Shown: piece after piece, positions 1 through 14,002 of the stretch | How the letters are laid out: every line of letters begins with the position of its first letter | Numbering within the stretch: the stretch's first letter is position 1 | DNA from: Symsagittifera roscoffensis | Lineage: Eukaryota > Xenacoelomorpha > Acoela > Convolutidae | Direction of reading: 5' to 3' | Assembly: GCF_963678635.1 (NCBI RefSeq) | Contig: NC_087068.1 | Coordinates: 42,123,649 to 42,187,648, forward strand | DNA length: 64,000 nucleotides | Translations under genes and position numbers: made by a program | The notes under the pieces: model-generated | What the model saw: only the letters and a program-made list of their open reading frames with translations | Told to the model about the DNA's origin: nothing | The model's database searches: none

Positions 1-825
1 AATTTTTTATTTGTTATGGTTTTGATTGGCTTGCTTTTTAAAGCATGGGTTTTGTTCACATTTGAGCAGTTTTTTACTGTAACTCAAAGTTCTTTACTTT
101 GTAAATTTACCAAGTCTGGCTTTTGAGTTTTTTTCCGTTTTTGTTATATCGATTTAGTCAACTTATATTGCGTAATTTCGACAGCAAAATATATCCTTAT
201 GTGGATATATGTTTCAGTTTGGATGGGTCTTAAAAACTATTAAAGTTGATGAATTTTTCTATGATAACAGTTTTGTTTGCGGCTCAACAGATTTCGAGCC
301 AAAGTTTGTCGCCTTCCTTTGCTGCCGCTTCGTAAATGAATTACAATTTTTTAAAGGCTGTTTCTGAACTTCATCCGATACAAACATGAAGTTTTTGTAG
401 CTGTAATTTTTCAATTTTTTTCCAGTAATTCTTCAATCAACTTATTTTTCAGATTTTTTTTGACTTATGTCTTTTTTCCATTCATGATCTTGTAACGCAA
501 TATGATTTTGCATTGCAAGTGTGACGAAGCTCCGCCTCGCCTCTGTGTTGTCATGTTCTAATTAATGGGACCACAAATTCCGCTCTTAGCCATCGAAGTT
601 CATTATCGTATAAAGCCCGTTCAGTCGTGAATCGGACCTTAAGCCAACGGACTTTTAGCCACACTACATAACAACCGTTTGTGTTCCAAAGAGATAATAT
701 TGATTGTTTTCTCTTTTAATTTACAGCTTAGCTTCACTTGGATTTCTGTTGTCTGAACATTCAATGCTTCTTGCACTTCAACCTGCTATCGTTCTTTCAA
801 AAGAATGTATTAATAATTATTTTAG
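1..825. other. Repeat-bearing DNA upstream of the first visible AGPS exon
   Basis: I see no exon here that I can defend. The AGPS exon that should precede 826 was not found, so the intron probably extends past the left edge. Bases 80-305 match the extreme right end of the window. Bases 465-560 match the 3' part of a SINE-like family, and bases 585-645 contain a dispersed motif related to GATATATCATATTAAAGCCC that recurs at 23.3-23.5 kb and near 46.27 kb. Confidence 0.5.
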
Positions 826-5174
<4,349 letters not shown>

Positions 5175-5970
5175 TACGACGATTGTTTTGAGATTTGATT
5201 AATGCTAGCGGCGATAGATATAGTTCGCAAGAAATTCATTGCCAGCTATTAGTAGCTTTAATTACAAGACTAGATCAAGGACGGTCGCTCAAATTTTTAA
5301 ACATACTAACCTTTCTGTTTCAAAAATGGACAGAAGTTTGAAAGAAGATTTGAGTTTTTGACCTACACTGTTAATTTCCTTCGATTTTACTCTGGAACAT
5401 AGGTTTGTTATCGACTAAATAACACCTGTCCGAAATATCTGCTGGAAAATTTATCGCGAATGGCATGGTAATCTGCAATCAGGTGCGCACAAATGACTAA
5501 AATATGAGGAGCCTGTGGGTATTCTTAAGTGAGATCAACAAATGAGTTGAATTCAGGTCGGGTCAGGTATCTAAATCTATCGCCAAGTTAGCATTCTAGT
5601 TTTGTTGAAACTGAATATGAAATGGCAGTTCTCTACTTCTCTCAATCTTCTTGCATCATAATCAAGTTCAGGCTTTAAAAATGATCATGTTCGATAGTTC
5701 AAATCATTGATACATGTATAGTTTGAAACAACTTTGTTATCTGCATGTATTCATGGTATTACAAAAAAAAGATTTTTTTTTTGAGAATGGACTTCTTAAA
5801 AGCAACCGAGAACACTTCAAGACCCCGGGTAGAAACAAGTGACTGAATATAAGGGTTTAAAAGTTACACGGACTCTTTTGTAAGAGTCCAGGCAAATTAT
5901 AAGATAGTAGCGCCAAATTCCTCTGGGCTAATCCTTAAAGTCATTGTTTATGAAGAAAATAAGACCTATT
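5175..5970. other. AGPS 3' flank, no further gene seen
   Basis: About 800 bp between the AGPS stop and the retrotransposon. It should contain the AGPS 3' UTR, but I found no convincing AATAAA. The last five bases (CTATT, 5966-5970) are the left copy of the retrotransposon target duplication. Confidence 0.5.
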
Positions 5971-6358
5971 TGTCACATAGCGCTTCACGCCTATGTTAGT
6001 TACTCATTATTAATTACCATAATTGGTGCGAATTAGACTTAAATATCAATGCCATTATATGTCAATGACAAAGTGTTAAACTCATATTTACTTAATGGAA
6101 ACAATCAATGAGAAATTAATTGAATCATTAATTGAGAGAGAGCCATTACAGTAAAACAGCTCAAAAATAGTAATTAAAAGATTAATCCTCACTCTTATAA
6201 ATCAAACAGCTTAGACTCAGCTGAGAAGGAGGTAGACATCACGAAGCACATCCCTGAGTCGAAGATATAGAGCCTAGACCGCGCATCCCTTTATTACTCT
6301 CAAACACAATTCCTCATTTCTAATCATTAATTATCATAGCAAGACACGCTATATAACA
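5971..6358 (+). repeat. 5' LTR of the cargo retrotransposon
   Basis: 388-bp direct repeat with TG...CA ends. A TATA-like TTATAAAT at 6195-6202 is a plausible promoter, placing transcription start about 25-30 bases downstream. No canonical AATAAA is visible in the LTR. It matches the 3' LTR almost completely. Confidence 0.95.
6195..6202 (+). promoter_or_regulatory. TATA-like element in the LTR
   Basis: TTATAAAT lies in the second half of the 5' LTR and is repeated in the 3' LTR. Position and sequence fit a core promoter for the genomic RNA; this is inferred from sequence only. Confidence 0.45.
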
Positions 6359-6376
6359 TGGTGACAGGAGTGGGAT
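6359..6376 (+). promoter_or_regulatory. Primer-binding site, tRNA-Leu-like
   Basis: TGGTGACAGGAGTGGGAT starts directly at the LTR edge. Its complement ends in the CCA expected of a tRNA 3' end, and the acceptor/T-arm pattern resembles animal tRNA-Leu(CAA). The primer identity needs the host tRNA set. Confidence 0.65.
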
Positions 6377-7041
6377 GATGTTACCAACCTTTCAAGACAA
6401 GCTGAAGCTGATTGCAAATTAAGAGTGAAAACAAGACGACATCCAACACAAGACGACTCCAAAAGCCACAAAGCTGAAAAGAAGATCACGGCAGTAACTT
6501 GCTCAAACAGAAAAAAGCGGGGCAAAAACAAAAACTGACTTCAGCCAGTGAGAGACGACAGCAAGGGGCAAAAGGAAACTTCAACTGTTTTGTGTTGATG
6601 ACAACTACTACACTTCTCCAGGAAAGTGATACAGTGTACAAAAACAGTTAGTTGAAACTTAAAACTCTCGGTGCTTAAAGTAAAATTGATGAGTGCTCAT
6701 TTGAAACTAGTCATTTGAAATCATCCATGAGAACCGCCTGAAAACCTATCCAGTGCTTAAATCCTAACCAAATTTCAAAAAAAAATAGTGGAATAATATT
6801 AAAGCCGCAAGACAAGTTAACTTAAAAAGTAGATAGTTTAAAATATAGAAACAAGAGTTAATTAACTCCTACTCGTAACTAATCATAGTACGAGCTACTC
6901 TATATATTTTCTCAAAGACGATAATTGCGTCATTAAATTTTAAGTACCCACTAGGCATTAATTGTTTCCACTATATAATAGCAACTGATTCATCTGAAAT
7001 CAATTTTGAATCAGACTTGACAATCATATAACTGTGATAAG

Positions 7042-8547
7042 ATGGCGCACGCTCAAATCTCAGTCGAACATTTTGGCGGAAGCGATAACGAAGATTTCGC
7101 CCAATTCGAACAGCTCTTCCAAGGATACGTTGGAGTTGCGGGAATCGCAAATGCTCAGCAAGCGAATTTTCTACAGTTGCACCTGCGAGATAGCGCTCTG
7201 CGATTCTACCAAACACTGCCAGCACTAACAAGAGCCGACGTACCTCTTAGTCTAGCGGCACTACGCGAGCATTTTTGCAACCCTCAATTGCAAGAGGTCC
7301 ACGTGCTAAAACTTGAACAATCAAAGTTTGATATCAAGCGAGACTCACCAGAGAATTTCCTGGTAAACCTCACAAAAAAGGCACAACGAGCCTACCCGAC
7401 ACCGGATCTACCTGCCGTAGCCCCACTCGATGCGGCACTAGTAGGCGCAGCAGCTGATGCAGACGCAGCGCGTTTCCATGGAGAGACGGCGCAACGTCAA
7501 GAACGACTTGACGCACAAAATGATCATAGGAACAACCAGATTAAACGTCTTTTTATAAAAGGCATGCCCAACTGGCTCCGTTCGAAGATGATGGAACAAC
7601 CAGCTGCGACAACAGTACAAGAACTTTGCAACCTGGCACGCAAACAAATGACAATTAGAGACGTCTGTCGTAATGAGGATTACCCAGAAGATAGTTTCAA
7701 TGAAATTGGAGATACAGTTTCTCACAACCTAATCAGTGCGTTGTCAAAACTAACAACAGCCCAGGAACAAATTGAGAAACAACTCAACGAAGTCCGTAGT
7801 GAGCTATCGGATCAGAGAAAAACGATCCAGTCACGGCCACAAGGTGACAACAGAAAAACCCAGCAGAGCTCTCAACTGAATAGCCAAAACACTGGTGGGA
7901 ATAATAAACAAACTCAACAACAACAAAATCACGGAAATATTGCACAAAGCCAAGGGACTGGACAAAGCCCAAACCAGAACAATACATCTGGCCCTAATCA
8001 ATGGAATGGATATCAAGGGAATGGACAACAAGGATACAATCAAAGAAGGGGTAGATTTGGTAAAGAAAAAAAGAACGGACAGCAGAGAATTGATGGGGGA
8101 TACGGAAACCAAGGTTTCCCTGGATTCCAAAATTTGCAGTACCTCCCACAAATGTTCCAGTTTCCCCCACAGATACCTGGAATTCAACCGAACCCACAGT
8201 TCCAACAAAGCCAGAACTATCCTCATACACAACAGAATGTCCAATTCTCTCCGAACCAGATGTACCCTCAACAACAGCAACAAGCGATAGCCACGCAGCC
8301 ACAACAGAACAACCCGTTTGCCCAACAAGCCTCGCAACCAATGATGCAGCAGGTGCACACTCAGAATCCTAGTACATCAGCAGTACGCACTGGATCAAAG
8401 TTCTGTGACCACTGCGGGAAGTTTGGCCATACTATCAGCCAATGTTGGTACAAACCCAAGCCACAGGGACAGCAGCAACAGAATTTCCCGTTCCAAATGA
8501 ACCAAAAAACTAATTCAGCCACAAAGTCAGTCAGTCAATTCATCTAA
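7042..8547 (+). CDS. gag: Gag polyprotein of the cargo retrotransposon
   Basis: 501-residue ORF that begins 683 bp after the 5' LTR at ATG 7042. The N-terminal 200 residues are alpha-helical and capsid-like (the segment around FLQLHLRDSALRFYQTLPA is typical of Gypsy capsids). The C-terminal half is extremely Q/N-rich, followed by one CCHC zinc knuckle, CDHCGKFGHTISQC, at about residues 454-467. It forms the particle and packages RNA. The reading frame overlaps the open part of the pol frame from 8501 to 8547, with an A6 run at 8504-8509, so Pol is probably made by a shift to the +1 frame. Long ORFs on the opposite strand over the Q-rich part are composition shadows. Confidence 0.93.
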   Translation: MAHAQISVEHFGGSDNEDFAQFEQLFQGYVGVAGIANAQQANFLQLHLRDSALRFYQTLPALTRADVPLSLAALREHFCNPQLQEVHVLKLEQSKFDIKRDSPENFLVNLTKKAQRAYPTPDLPAVAPLDAALVGAAADADAARFHGETAQRQERLDAQNDHRNNQIKRLFIKGMPNWLRSKMMEQPAATTVQELCNLARKQMTIRDVCRNEDYPEDSFNEIGDTVSHNLISALSKLTTAQEQIEKQLNEVRSELSDQRKTIQSRPQGDNRKTQQSSQLNSQNTGGNNKQTQQQQNHGNIAQSQGTGQSPNQNNTSGPNQWNGYQGNGQQGYNQRRGRFGKEKKNGQQRIDGGYGNQGFPGFQNLQYLPQMFQFPPQIPGIQPNPQFQQSQNYPHTQQNVQFSPNQMYPQQQQQAIATQPQQNNPFAQQASQPMMQQVHTQNPSTSAVRTGSKFCDHCGKFGHTISQCWYKPKPQGQQQQNFPFQMNQKTNSATKSVSQFI

Positions 8548-10561
8548 ATCACAAAAATCACGTAAATTGCGAAAATCACGCAAATCAAATATTCAAGATG
8601 TACAAGACGATGAAATTATTGATCTGTACGCAGTCATCCCAACCGAAGGAACAGTGCTAACTTATATGAAAATAAGATTAGCGCCAAGCCTCCAAAGAAG
8701 AGTTCTGATTGACACAGGAGCATGTGCAAACGTAATTTCGAAACAAACATTCGATGAAATTAAAAACGAAAAAACACTATTCGCACCCTATAAAACGGCA
8801 AAATCAAGCCTCAAGCAAGTGCGAATGGCAGGAGGCCAACTGGTGTCAATTGAAACTGAAGTAACCATTGAATTCTGTATGGCAGGTATGAACTTTACGG
8901 AAACGTTCCTAGTGCTGAATTCAGCGAATTCAACGATCCTGGGAAACCCTTTCTTTAAAAAACACCATATACATGTCTGCTCAAAATACAATCTACTTCA
9001 CTTTCCAGACTTGACACTCCAAATCAACGATATAAAACCCGTGAATGCACCTAGATGCACTAACCGAGTGAAAAAATTCCCTCTTGTTCTCACTAAGAAA
9101 CAAATGATTGCACCTCATCAAACAATCATAATCGAATGCCAATTGCAAGATATTCTGACTGACATGGAAAAAACGACGGGAATCGTAGTTCCATCACAAG
9201 AACTAGAAGAAAAGTGCGAATTGGCAGTAACCTCATCGATAAATGAAGTTACCAAAAACAATACCGTTTACGTCACAGCATTTAATATGACGGAACATAA
9301 CTTAACGTTGCCCTTTAAAACCGAAATCGGAAAATTTTCGATACTCACGCTAACCGAGTACGAAAATTTAATACAGATCGAGCCGCAAACTTTGGCATTA
9401 GCGAAAATGAACCAGCCGGATAATGTCGAACTCGGAATCAATGAAATAATTTCGCAAAAAACAAGCCCTTCAATAGGCTCAGAACTAAAACCACCACCCG
9501 AATACGAGAAATTTTGGTTCCCGACGCCCGAAACGTGCCCTAACCCAGAATCACTTCCCAGTATTCAAAGGGAAATTTATGACCAAATCCTCTACTTTCA
9601 AGGTCTTGAGAAAATTGAACCAAATAATAACATTCAAGACCGGTTGACCTTTTTGAGTAACTTTCAGTGGGAGAATTCAGTGTTGACAAATGACCAAAGG
9701 TCAGAAGTAGAACATTTGCTCATCGAATATGCGGATATATTTGCCAAACACAGATTTGACGTGGGTTATAATTCCGACCTGAAGATCAAGTTGACACCCG
9801 AACATCAACGCCCACTGTACACTCAAGGACCACCTACGCCCATCCAACTAAGGAATGAACTGACGGTTGAACTAGCTCTGATGCACTACTTTGGACTCAT
9901 AACAACACTGTCACATTCTAAATACAGTAGTCCGTTGTTTGCACATAGAAAGCCATCTGGAAAATTGCGGATGTTGATTGACCTCCGGCGCATCAATCAT
10001 TCAATCAAAACGGACTATATAAATAGCAATTTTCCAATATCAAACATGACCGATGCATCAAACCACTTTGCCGGAAAGAGTTTGTTTACTAAATTGGACT
10101 GCTCACAAGCATACCATTGTGTGCAAATGGCAGATGACCTTTCGGTCCAACTTTTGGCATTTAATTTCGGGTCGCGGACGTACGCCTACAAATGCCTAGC
10201 CCAAGGTCTAAGTAAATCTGTCACGGGATTCAGTTCATTCATCCGTCACTACCTCGATCCATGCCTAGCAGCCGATTTGTGCACACAATTCATGGATGAT
10301 ATAGGAAGTGCGGTGAATAATTATGAGGAACTAATACCCACGTTAAAGAAAATATTCGAATGCATCCGAAAATCAGGCTTAAAACTTTCACCTAAGAAAT
10401 GCGAAATAGGAACACAAAGAATGAAATTCCTAGGAAATGTAGTAACGCCACAAGGAGTTACGCCAGAGGAAACAAAAATTTCCGCATTTCTAAGCAAAAT
10501 AAACATGCCAAGATTAGTGAAACAAGTAAAAAGACTCATCGACCATTCTATAAGCTGCTGA
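8501..10561 (+). CDS. pol: Pol part 1: aspartic protease and reverse transcriptase (broken at 3' end)
   Basis: The frame is open from 8501, +1 relative to gag. The retropepsin site VLIDTGACANVIS lies near 8703-8741. RT follows, with LFTKLDCSQAYHCVQMADD (motif A), LAFNFGSRTYAYKCLAQGLS and CTQFMDDIGSAV (motif C). The catalytic box is FMDD rather than the common Y[V/I/L]DD, with both aspartates kept. FLGNVVTPQGVTPEE marks the thumb. The frame then ends at a stop at 10559-10561, just where the RT-RNase H connection should begin. The conserved segment that normally links the thumb to RNase H is missing, so this is a real deletion plus frameshift near 10535-10545, not merely a frame change. Confidence 0.92.
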   Translation, partial: TKKLIQPQSQSVNSSKSQKSRKLRKSRKSNIQDVQDDEIIDLYAVIPTEGTVLTYMKIRLAPSLQRRVLIDTGACANVISKQTFDEIKNEKTLFAPYKTAKSSLKQVRMAGGQLVSIETEVTIEFCMAGMNFTETFLVLNSANSTILGNPFFKKHHIHVCSKYNLLHFPDLTLQINDIKPVNAPRCTNRVKKFPLVLTKKQMIAPHQTIIIECQLQDILTDMEKTTGIVVPSQELEEKCELAVTSSINEVTKNNTVYVTAFNMTEHNLTLPFKTEIGKFSILTLTEYENLIQIEPQTLALAKMNQPDNVELGINEIISQKTSPSIGSELKPPPEYEKFWFPTPETCPNPESLPSIQREIYDQILYFQGLEKIEPNNNIQDRLTFLSNFQWENSVLTNDQRSEVEHLLIEYADIFAKHRFDVGYNSDLKIKLTPEHQRPLYTQGPPTPIQLRNELTVELALMHYFGLITTLSHSKYSSPLFAHRKPSGKLRMLIDLRRINHSIKTDYINSNFPISNMTDASNHFAGKSLFTKLDCSQAYHCVQMADDLSVQLLAFNFGSRTYAYKCLAQGLSKSVTGFSSFIRHYLDPCLAADLCTQFMDDIGSAVNNYEELIPTLKKIFECIRKSGLKLSPKKCEIGTQRMKFLGNVVTPQGVTPEETKISAFLSKINMPRLVKQVKRLIDHSISC

Positions 10562-13239
10562 AGAAGCAGATCGACTTTGAAATAACTGAACATCACCATA
10601 AAAACCTTGAAACTCTCAAAGCAGACTTAATACAAGCGACCACGTTGACACTCAGACTACCCAAGCCAGGACTGCAGTATGTCATACTTTGCGATGCCAG
10701 CTACAACGGGACTGGTTTCGTATTAATGGTCGAGGACTACGTCAAAAACGAAGAAATCAAGACGTACGCACCCGTTTCATTTGGTTCTCGGCTATTCAAT
10801 ACAGCACAGCTGAAATTTTCAATCTACTACAAAGAATTTCTAGCCTTGTATTTCGCACTTGATCACTTCTCGCACTACATCTGGGGATCAGTCAAACCAG
10901 TGATTGTATTAACAGATAATAGAAGTCTGACGCAATTCTTTCAGGCAAAAACCATACCGCCATCAGTGTGGAATTTCCTGGACCGAGTCCTGTCTTTCAA
11001 CATCGTAATCGCCCACATCCCAGGAACTGCAAACTACGCAGCAGACTTCTTGTCCAGGATGCAAACGGACCCGTCGGCGTCTCTCACACTAAAACTGACA
11101 GACAAAATACCAGTCAGGGAAATTTATGTTGACACAACAGCAAGAGTACCCGATGCATCGCTTAACCTGGTTCAAGCTATCGATGAGGCATTTTCTGAAA
11201 CAGAACAGGTCGATGAGGCTCTAGTAGCAAACCTGCAAAGATTAGGACTTTACCAAGCATATCTCGACAAACAAACAACATGTGATAGTCAAGGAACAAT
11301 AGAGCCTAAGGCGCTTGTAATGTTGAAGAGACCCACGATGAATGCGATAGAGTATCCAGATCCAGCAGAGAACCACATTGAACTAGACTCCAAAAATGAG
11401 CCAATTGACAGGAAAAAGGAACAACAACAAGATACTGACATCGAAGAAGTAAAAAAGTGGATACGAACAGGCGAAATACCAGATCTTACGTATGCAAATA
11501 GCAGACTAAAGAAGTACGCAAAGCAATTCAATCGACTTGTCATCGAAGACGAAGTCCTTCTCCGCAACTTCTACGACGATACTGGTAAAATAAAACATAA
11601 ACAGTACTGTGTACCAAAACACATGTGGAACGAAACCCTATACAGAGTCCATAACTCGATGACAGGAGGACATATTGGCATGACACGAACCACAGAGGAA
11701 TTCAGAAGGAGATTCTATTTTCCCGGATTCTCGGAGTTTCTGGTCAACACAGTCAAAAACTGTTTAACGTGCCCGCAGCTTAAAAATGCTTCGAGTAAAC
11801 ATCAAACACCACCACTTCAACCACTTTCCTCGTTACAATCATACCCTGGTGACATGATGCAGCTCGATATAGTCGGACCGCTAAAGTCACCGGTGTACAA
11901 GTTTGTTCTAACTGGAATCGACGTTTTTTCAAAATACCTGTTCGCAGCACCAATGACGAACGCAAGCGCTGATACGGTGGCAAGAGAACTAACGAAGATG
12001 TTCTTCATGCACAGCTATGTGCCAAAAAGGATAATGTCGGACCTGGGAAGTGTATTTACCTCTAAGTTAATCCACGAACTCACAGGCCTTCTAAACATCA
12101 AAATTGGACACGCAACGCTTAAACACCCACAAACCATCGGACTGGTGGAAAGATCCCATGGGGCACTGAAGAGGATCCTCAAACTTAATACTGACGCCCA
12201 ATGGACCGATTGGCACCGCTATGTACCACTTGGGACCTTCATACACAATACGTCATACTACTCGTCCATCGGATGTTGTCCGAGCACCATTTTTCACGGG
12301 AGAGAGCCTACCAAACCGCTTGATCTCAGATTTTCGACCAAAGCATTGGAAATTGCTACGGCTAATGCCGACTTTGTAACCGCGTTACAAGACGCGATGC
12401 TCGAAAAATTCAAAGAGACTAAAGACAACATCGTGTCATCATATCACAGATACCGGGGATACTACGACCAGAAAGCACTAGCCCAACCGCTAGTACTTCA
12501 CTCGTTCTGTCTCCTCCTCAACCCTCTTCTAACAAATCAGTCTGATACCCGGAATAAGTCACTCCAAGTGTGGCTCCCCTTGTATAGAGTGGAAAAAGTT
12601 CTAACTAACAGCAATTACATAGTACGGAAAGTCGGAACCAACCACACACAGTGTGTCCACAGAATCCGACTCCGATCGATTCGACCACAGCATCAACCAG
12701 AAGACATTGACCCAATCGATGAGGCTCAATTCGTGGTAGATCCGTCACTAAGCAAGTACCGCAGTGAGCCAGGATTATTTGATGACTATCTACCTAGACT
12801 ACTTGACGACGTTCAACCGCAACAAGACAGCGAAATCCAACAAGCAACTCCGACTACCATCCGCTTATCATTACCAATAGGAGGACCACTGGCACCGGCA
12901 CCACCCCCTGCAGTAGTTATGGCACCACTGCCACCGGCACCACCGCCTCCAGTAGCACTTCCAGTACCGCCACTATTAGTGCTGCCCCCACCACCACCAC
13001 CACCACCACGTGAGCAACCAGTGCAAATAGTGCCACCACGACCGCCATCTCCACCTGACATCGAACTGGATCCAATCAATCCACCAGGGCCTGAACAACA
13101 GGACGTACACCTCGGAGAAGATAGAATGGACGGAGCGGGAGCGACAGAAACAGGTGCAATTGCGCAAGGACGCGACGAAGGAACAACACGTACAAGAACC
13201 ACTGCGAACGAGACGCAAAGCAGCAGCCATAGCACGTGA
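10540..13239 (+). CDS. pol: Pol part 2: RNase H, integrase and proline-rich tail
   Basis: Continues Pol in the other frame; homology resumes at about 10541 (HRPFYKLLKK), so the upstream ATG at 10399 is not the real start. RNase H is visible as VILCDASYNGTGFVL, YYKEFLALYFALDHF, VLTDNRSLTQFF and IPGTANYAADFLSR. Integrase follows with a zinc-binding HNSMTGGHIG ... CLTCPQ, and the core QLDIVGPLK, MSDLGSVFTS and HPQTIGLVERSHGALKRIL (the D, D and E triad). A roughly 140-residue C-terminal region ends in a dense proline tract. Near 13110-13140 the neighbouring frame becomes the more protein-like one and runs straight into the macro-domain ORF, so the macro domain may originally have been a Pol C-terminal extension. 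Confidence 0.92.
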   Translation, partial: RPFYKLLKKQIDFEITEHHHKNLETLKADLIQATTLTLRLPKPGLQYVILCDASYNGTGFVLMVEDYVKNEEIKTYAPVSFGSRLFNTAQLKFSIYYKEFLALYFALDHFSHYIWGSVKPVIVLTDNRSLTQFFQAKTIPPSVWNFLDRVLSFNIVIAHIPGTANYAADFLSRMQTDPSASLTLKLTDKIPVREIYVDTTARVPDASLNLVQAIDEAFSETEQVDEALVANLQRLGLYQAYLDKQTTCDSQGTIEPKALVMLKRPTMNAIEYPDPAENHIELDSKNEPIDRKKEQQQDTDIEEVKKWIRTGEIPDLTYANSRLKKYAKQFNRLVIEDEVLLRNFYDDTGKIKHKQYCVPKHMWNETLYRVHNSMTGGHIGMTRTTEEFRRRFYFPGFSEFLVNTVKNCLTCPQLKNASSKHQTPPLQPLSSLQSYPGDMMQLDIVGPLKSPVYKFVLTGIDVFSKYLFAAPMTNASADTVARELTKMFFMHSYVPKRIMSDLGSVFTSKLIHELTGLLNIKIGHATLKHPQTIGLVERSHGALKRILKLNTDAQWTDWHRYVPLGTFIHNTSYYSSIGCCPSTIFHGREPTKPLDLRFSTKALEIATANADFVTALQDAMLEKFKETKDNIVSSYHRYRGYYDQKALAQPLVLHSFCLLLNPLLTNQSDTRNKSLQVWLPLYRVEKVLTNSNYIVRKVGTNHTQCVHRIRLRSIRPQHQPEDIDPIDEAQFVVDPSLSKYRSEPGLFDDYLPRLLDDVQPQQDSEIQQATPTTIRLSLPIGGPLAPAPPPAVVMAPLPPAPPPPVALPVPPLLVLPPPPPPPPREQPVQIVPPRPPSPPDIELDPINPPGPEQQDVHLGEDRMDGAGATETGAIAQGRDEGTTRTRTTANETQSSSHST

Positions 13240-13984
13240 CAGGATTTATGGACAAACTCGATTCAGCAACGACGTACGATACTACCCAATACCACCTCGG
13301 GAGAAGCACCCTCGCAAATATGGTCTGAGAACAGTAGATGGACACGAAGTCGCTCCGGTTACCTTTAGCCCAAAAGCTACACGGAAAGAAAACCAGGCAA
13401 AAATAAGACAACAAGCAGCTGAAGCAAATGAAACATTCCCTCCAAGAGAACAAAAGAAGATCATCTTAAAAAGTAGCGTTAAACGCGCTAAACAGGCAAC
13501 GAGGCCAAATGATGGAGCTGGCAGCAGCAAAGACTCGATGAATTCTATCCAAGAACCAAATATCATATTTGGTACCGGTGATCTGTTGCATTTCCCAGGC
13601 TCTATCGCACATTGTGTCTCGAGTGACTTTCAGATGAGCAAGGGCATAGCACAGCAAATTCGCGATGCCTACCCAGCACTACAGCCTACACTGAAGTAGA
13701 TTGAAACACCACAAATCGGAGCCTCAGTTTCAATGCACATTCCTTCTCAAAACAAATCAATATTCAATCTAGTGACTAAATCTCAATTTTTCAAAAAACC
13801 ATCCTATTATGATCTTACACGCAGCCTCCGCTGCATGAAGAAACAGCTAATCGAACAAGGAATCAAACAAATCGCACTTCCCAAGATAGGATGTGGACTC
13901 GATAAATTACAAGAACATTCAGTTTTTAACATCATCTACGACATCTTCCGAAAAAGTGACATCAAAGTCTTCATATATGTTTAA
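13154..13984 (+). pseudogene. TARG1/OARD1-type macro domain carried by the retrotransposon, interrupted by TAG
   Basis: Two ORFs in the same frame (13154-13699 and 13700-13984) are separated only by a TAG at 13697-13699. A basic linker of about 135 residues (LRTRRKAAAIARDRIYG ...) precedes a macro domain at about 13559-13984: IIFGTGDLLHFPGSIAHCVS, MSKGIAQQIRDAYP, then after the stop IFNLVTKSQFFKKPSYYDL, SLRCMKKQL and LPKIGCGLDKLQ. The layout fits the TARG1/OARD1 branch, which removes ADP-ribose from acidic residues and from DNA. The lysine of LVTK and the aspartate of GCGLDKLQ sit where that enzyme has its catalytic Lys and Asp. It follows pol with a short overlap in the +1 frame. Whether the TAG is a mutation of this copy or is read through is unknown. 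Confidence 0.88.
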
Positions 13985-14002
13985 ACAGCTTTGCGGCACT
14001 GT

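Noticed and set aside
7831-8358. 175-codon minus-strand ORF under gag
   Set aside because: It is Leu/Val-rich because it is the complement of the Gln/Asn-rich Gag repeat region; no independent motif or start context.
12813-13235. 140-codon minus-strand Gly/Ser-rich ORF
   Set aside because: Shadow of the proline-rich Pol tail on the opposite strand.
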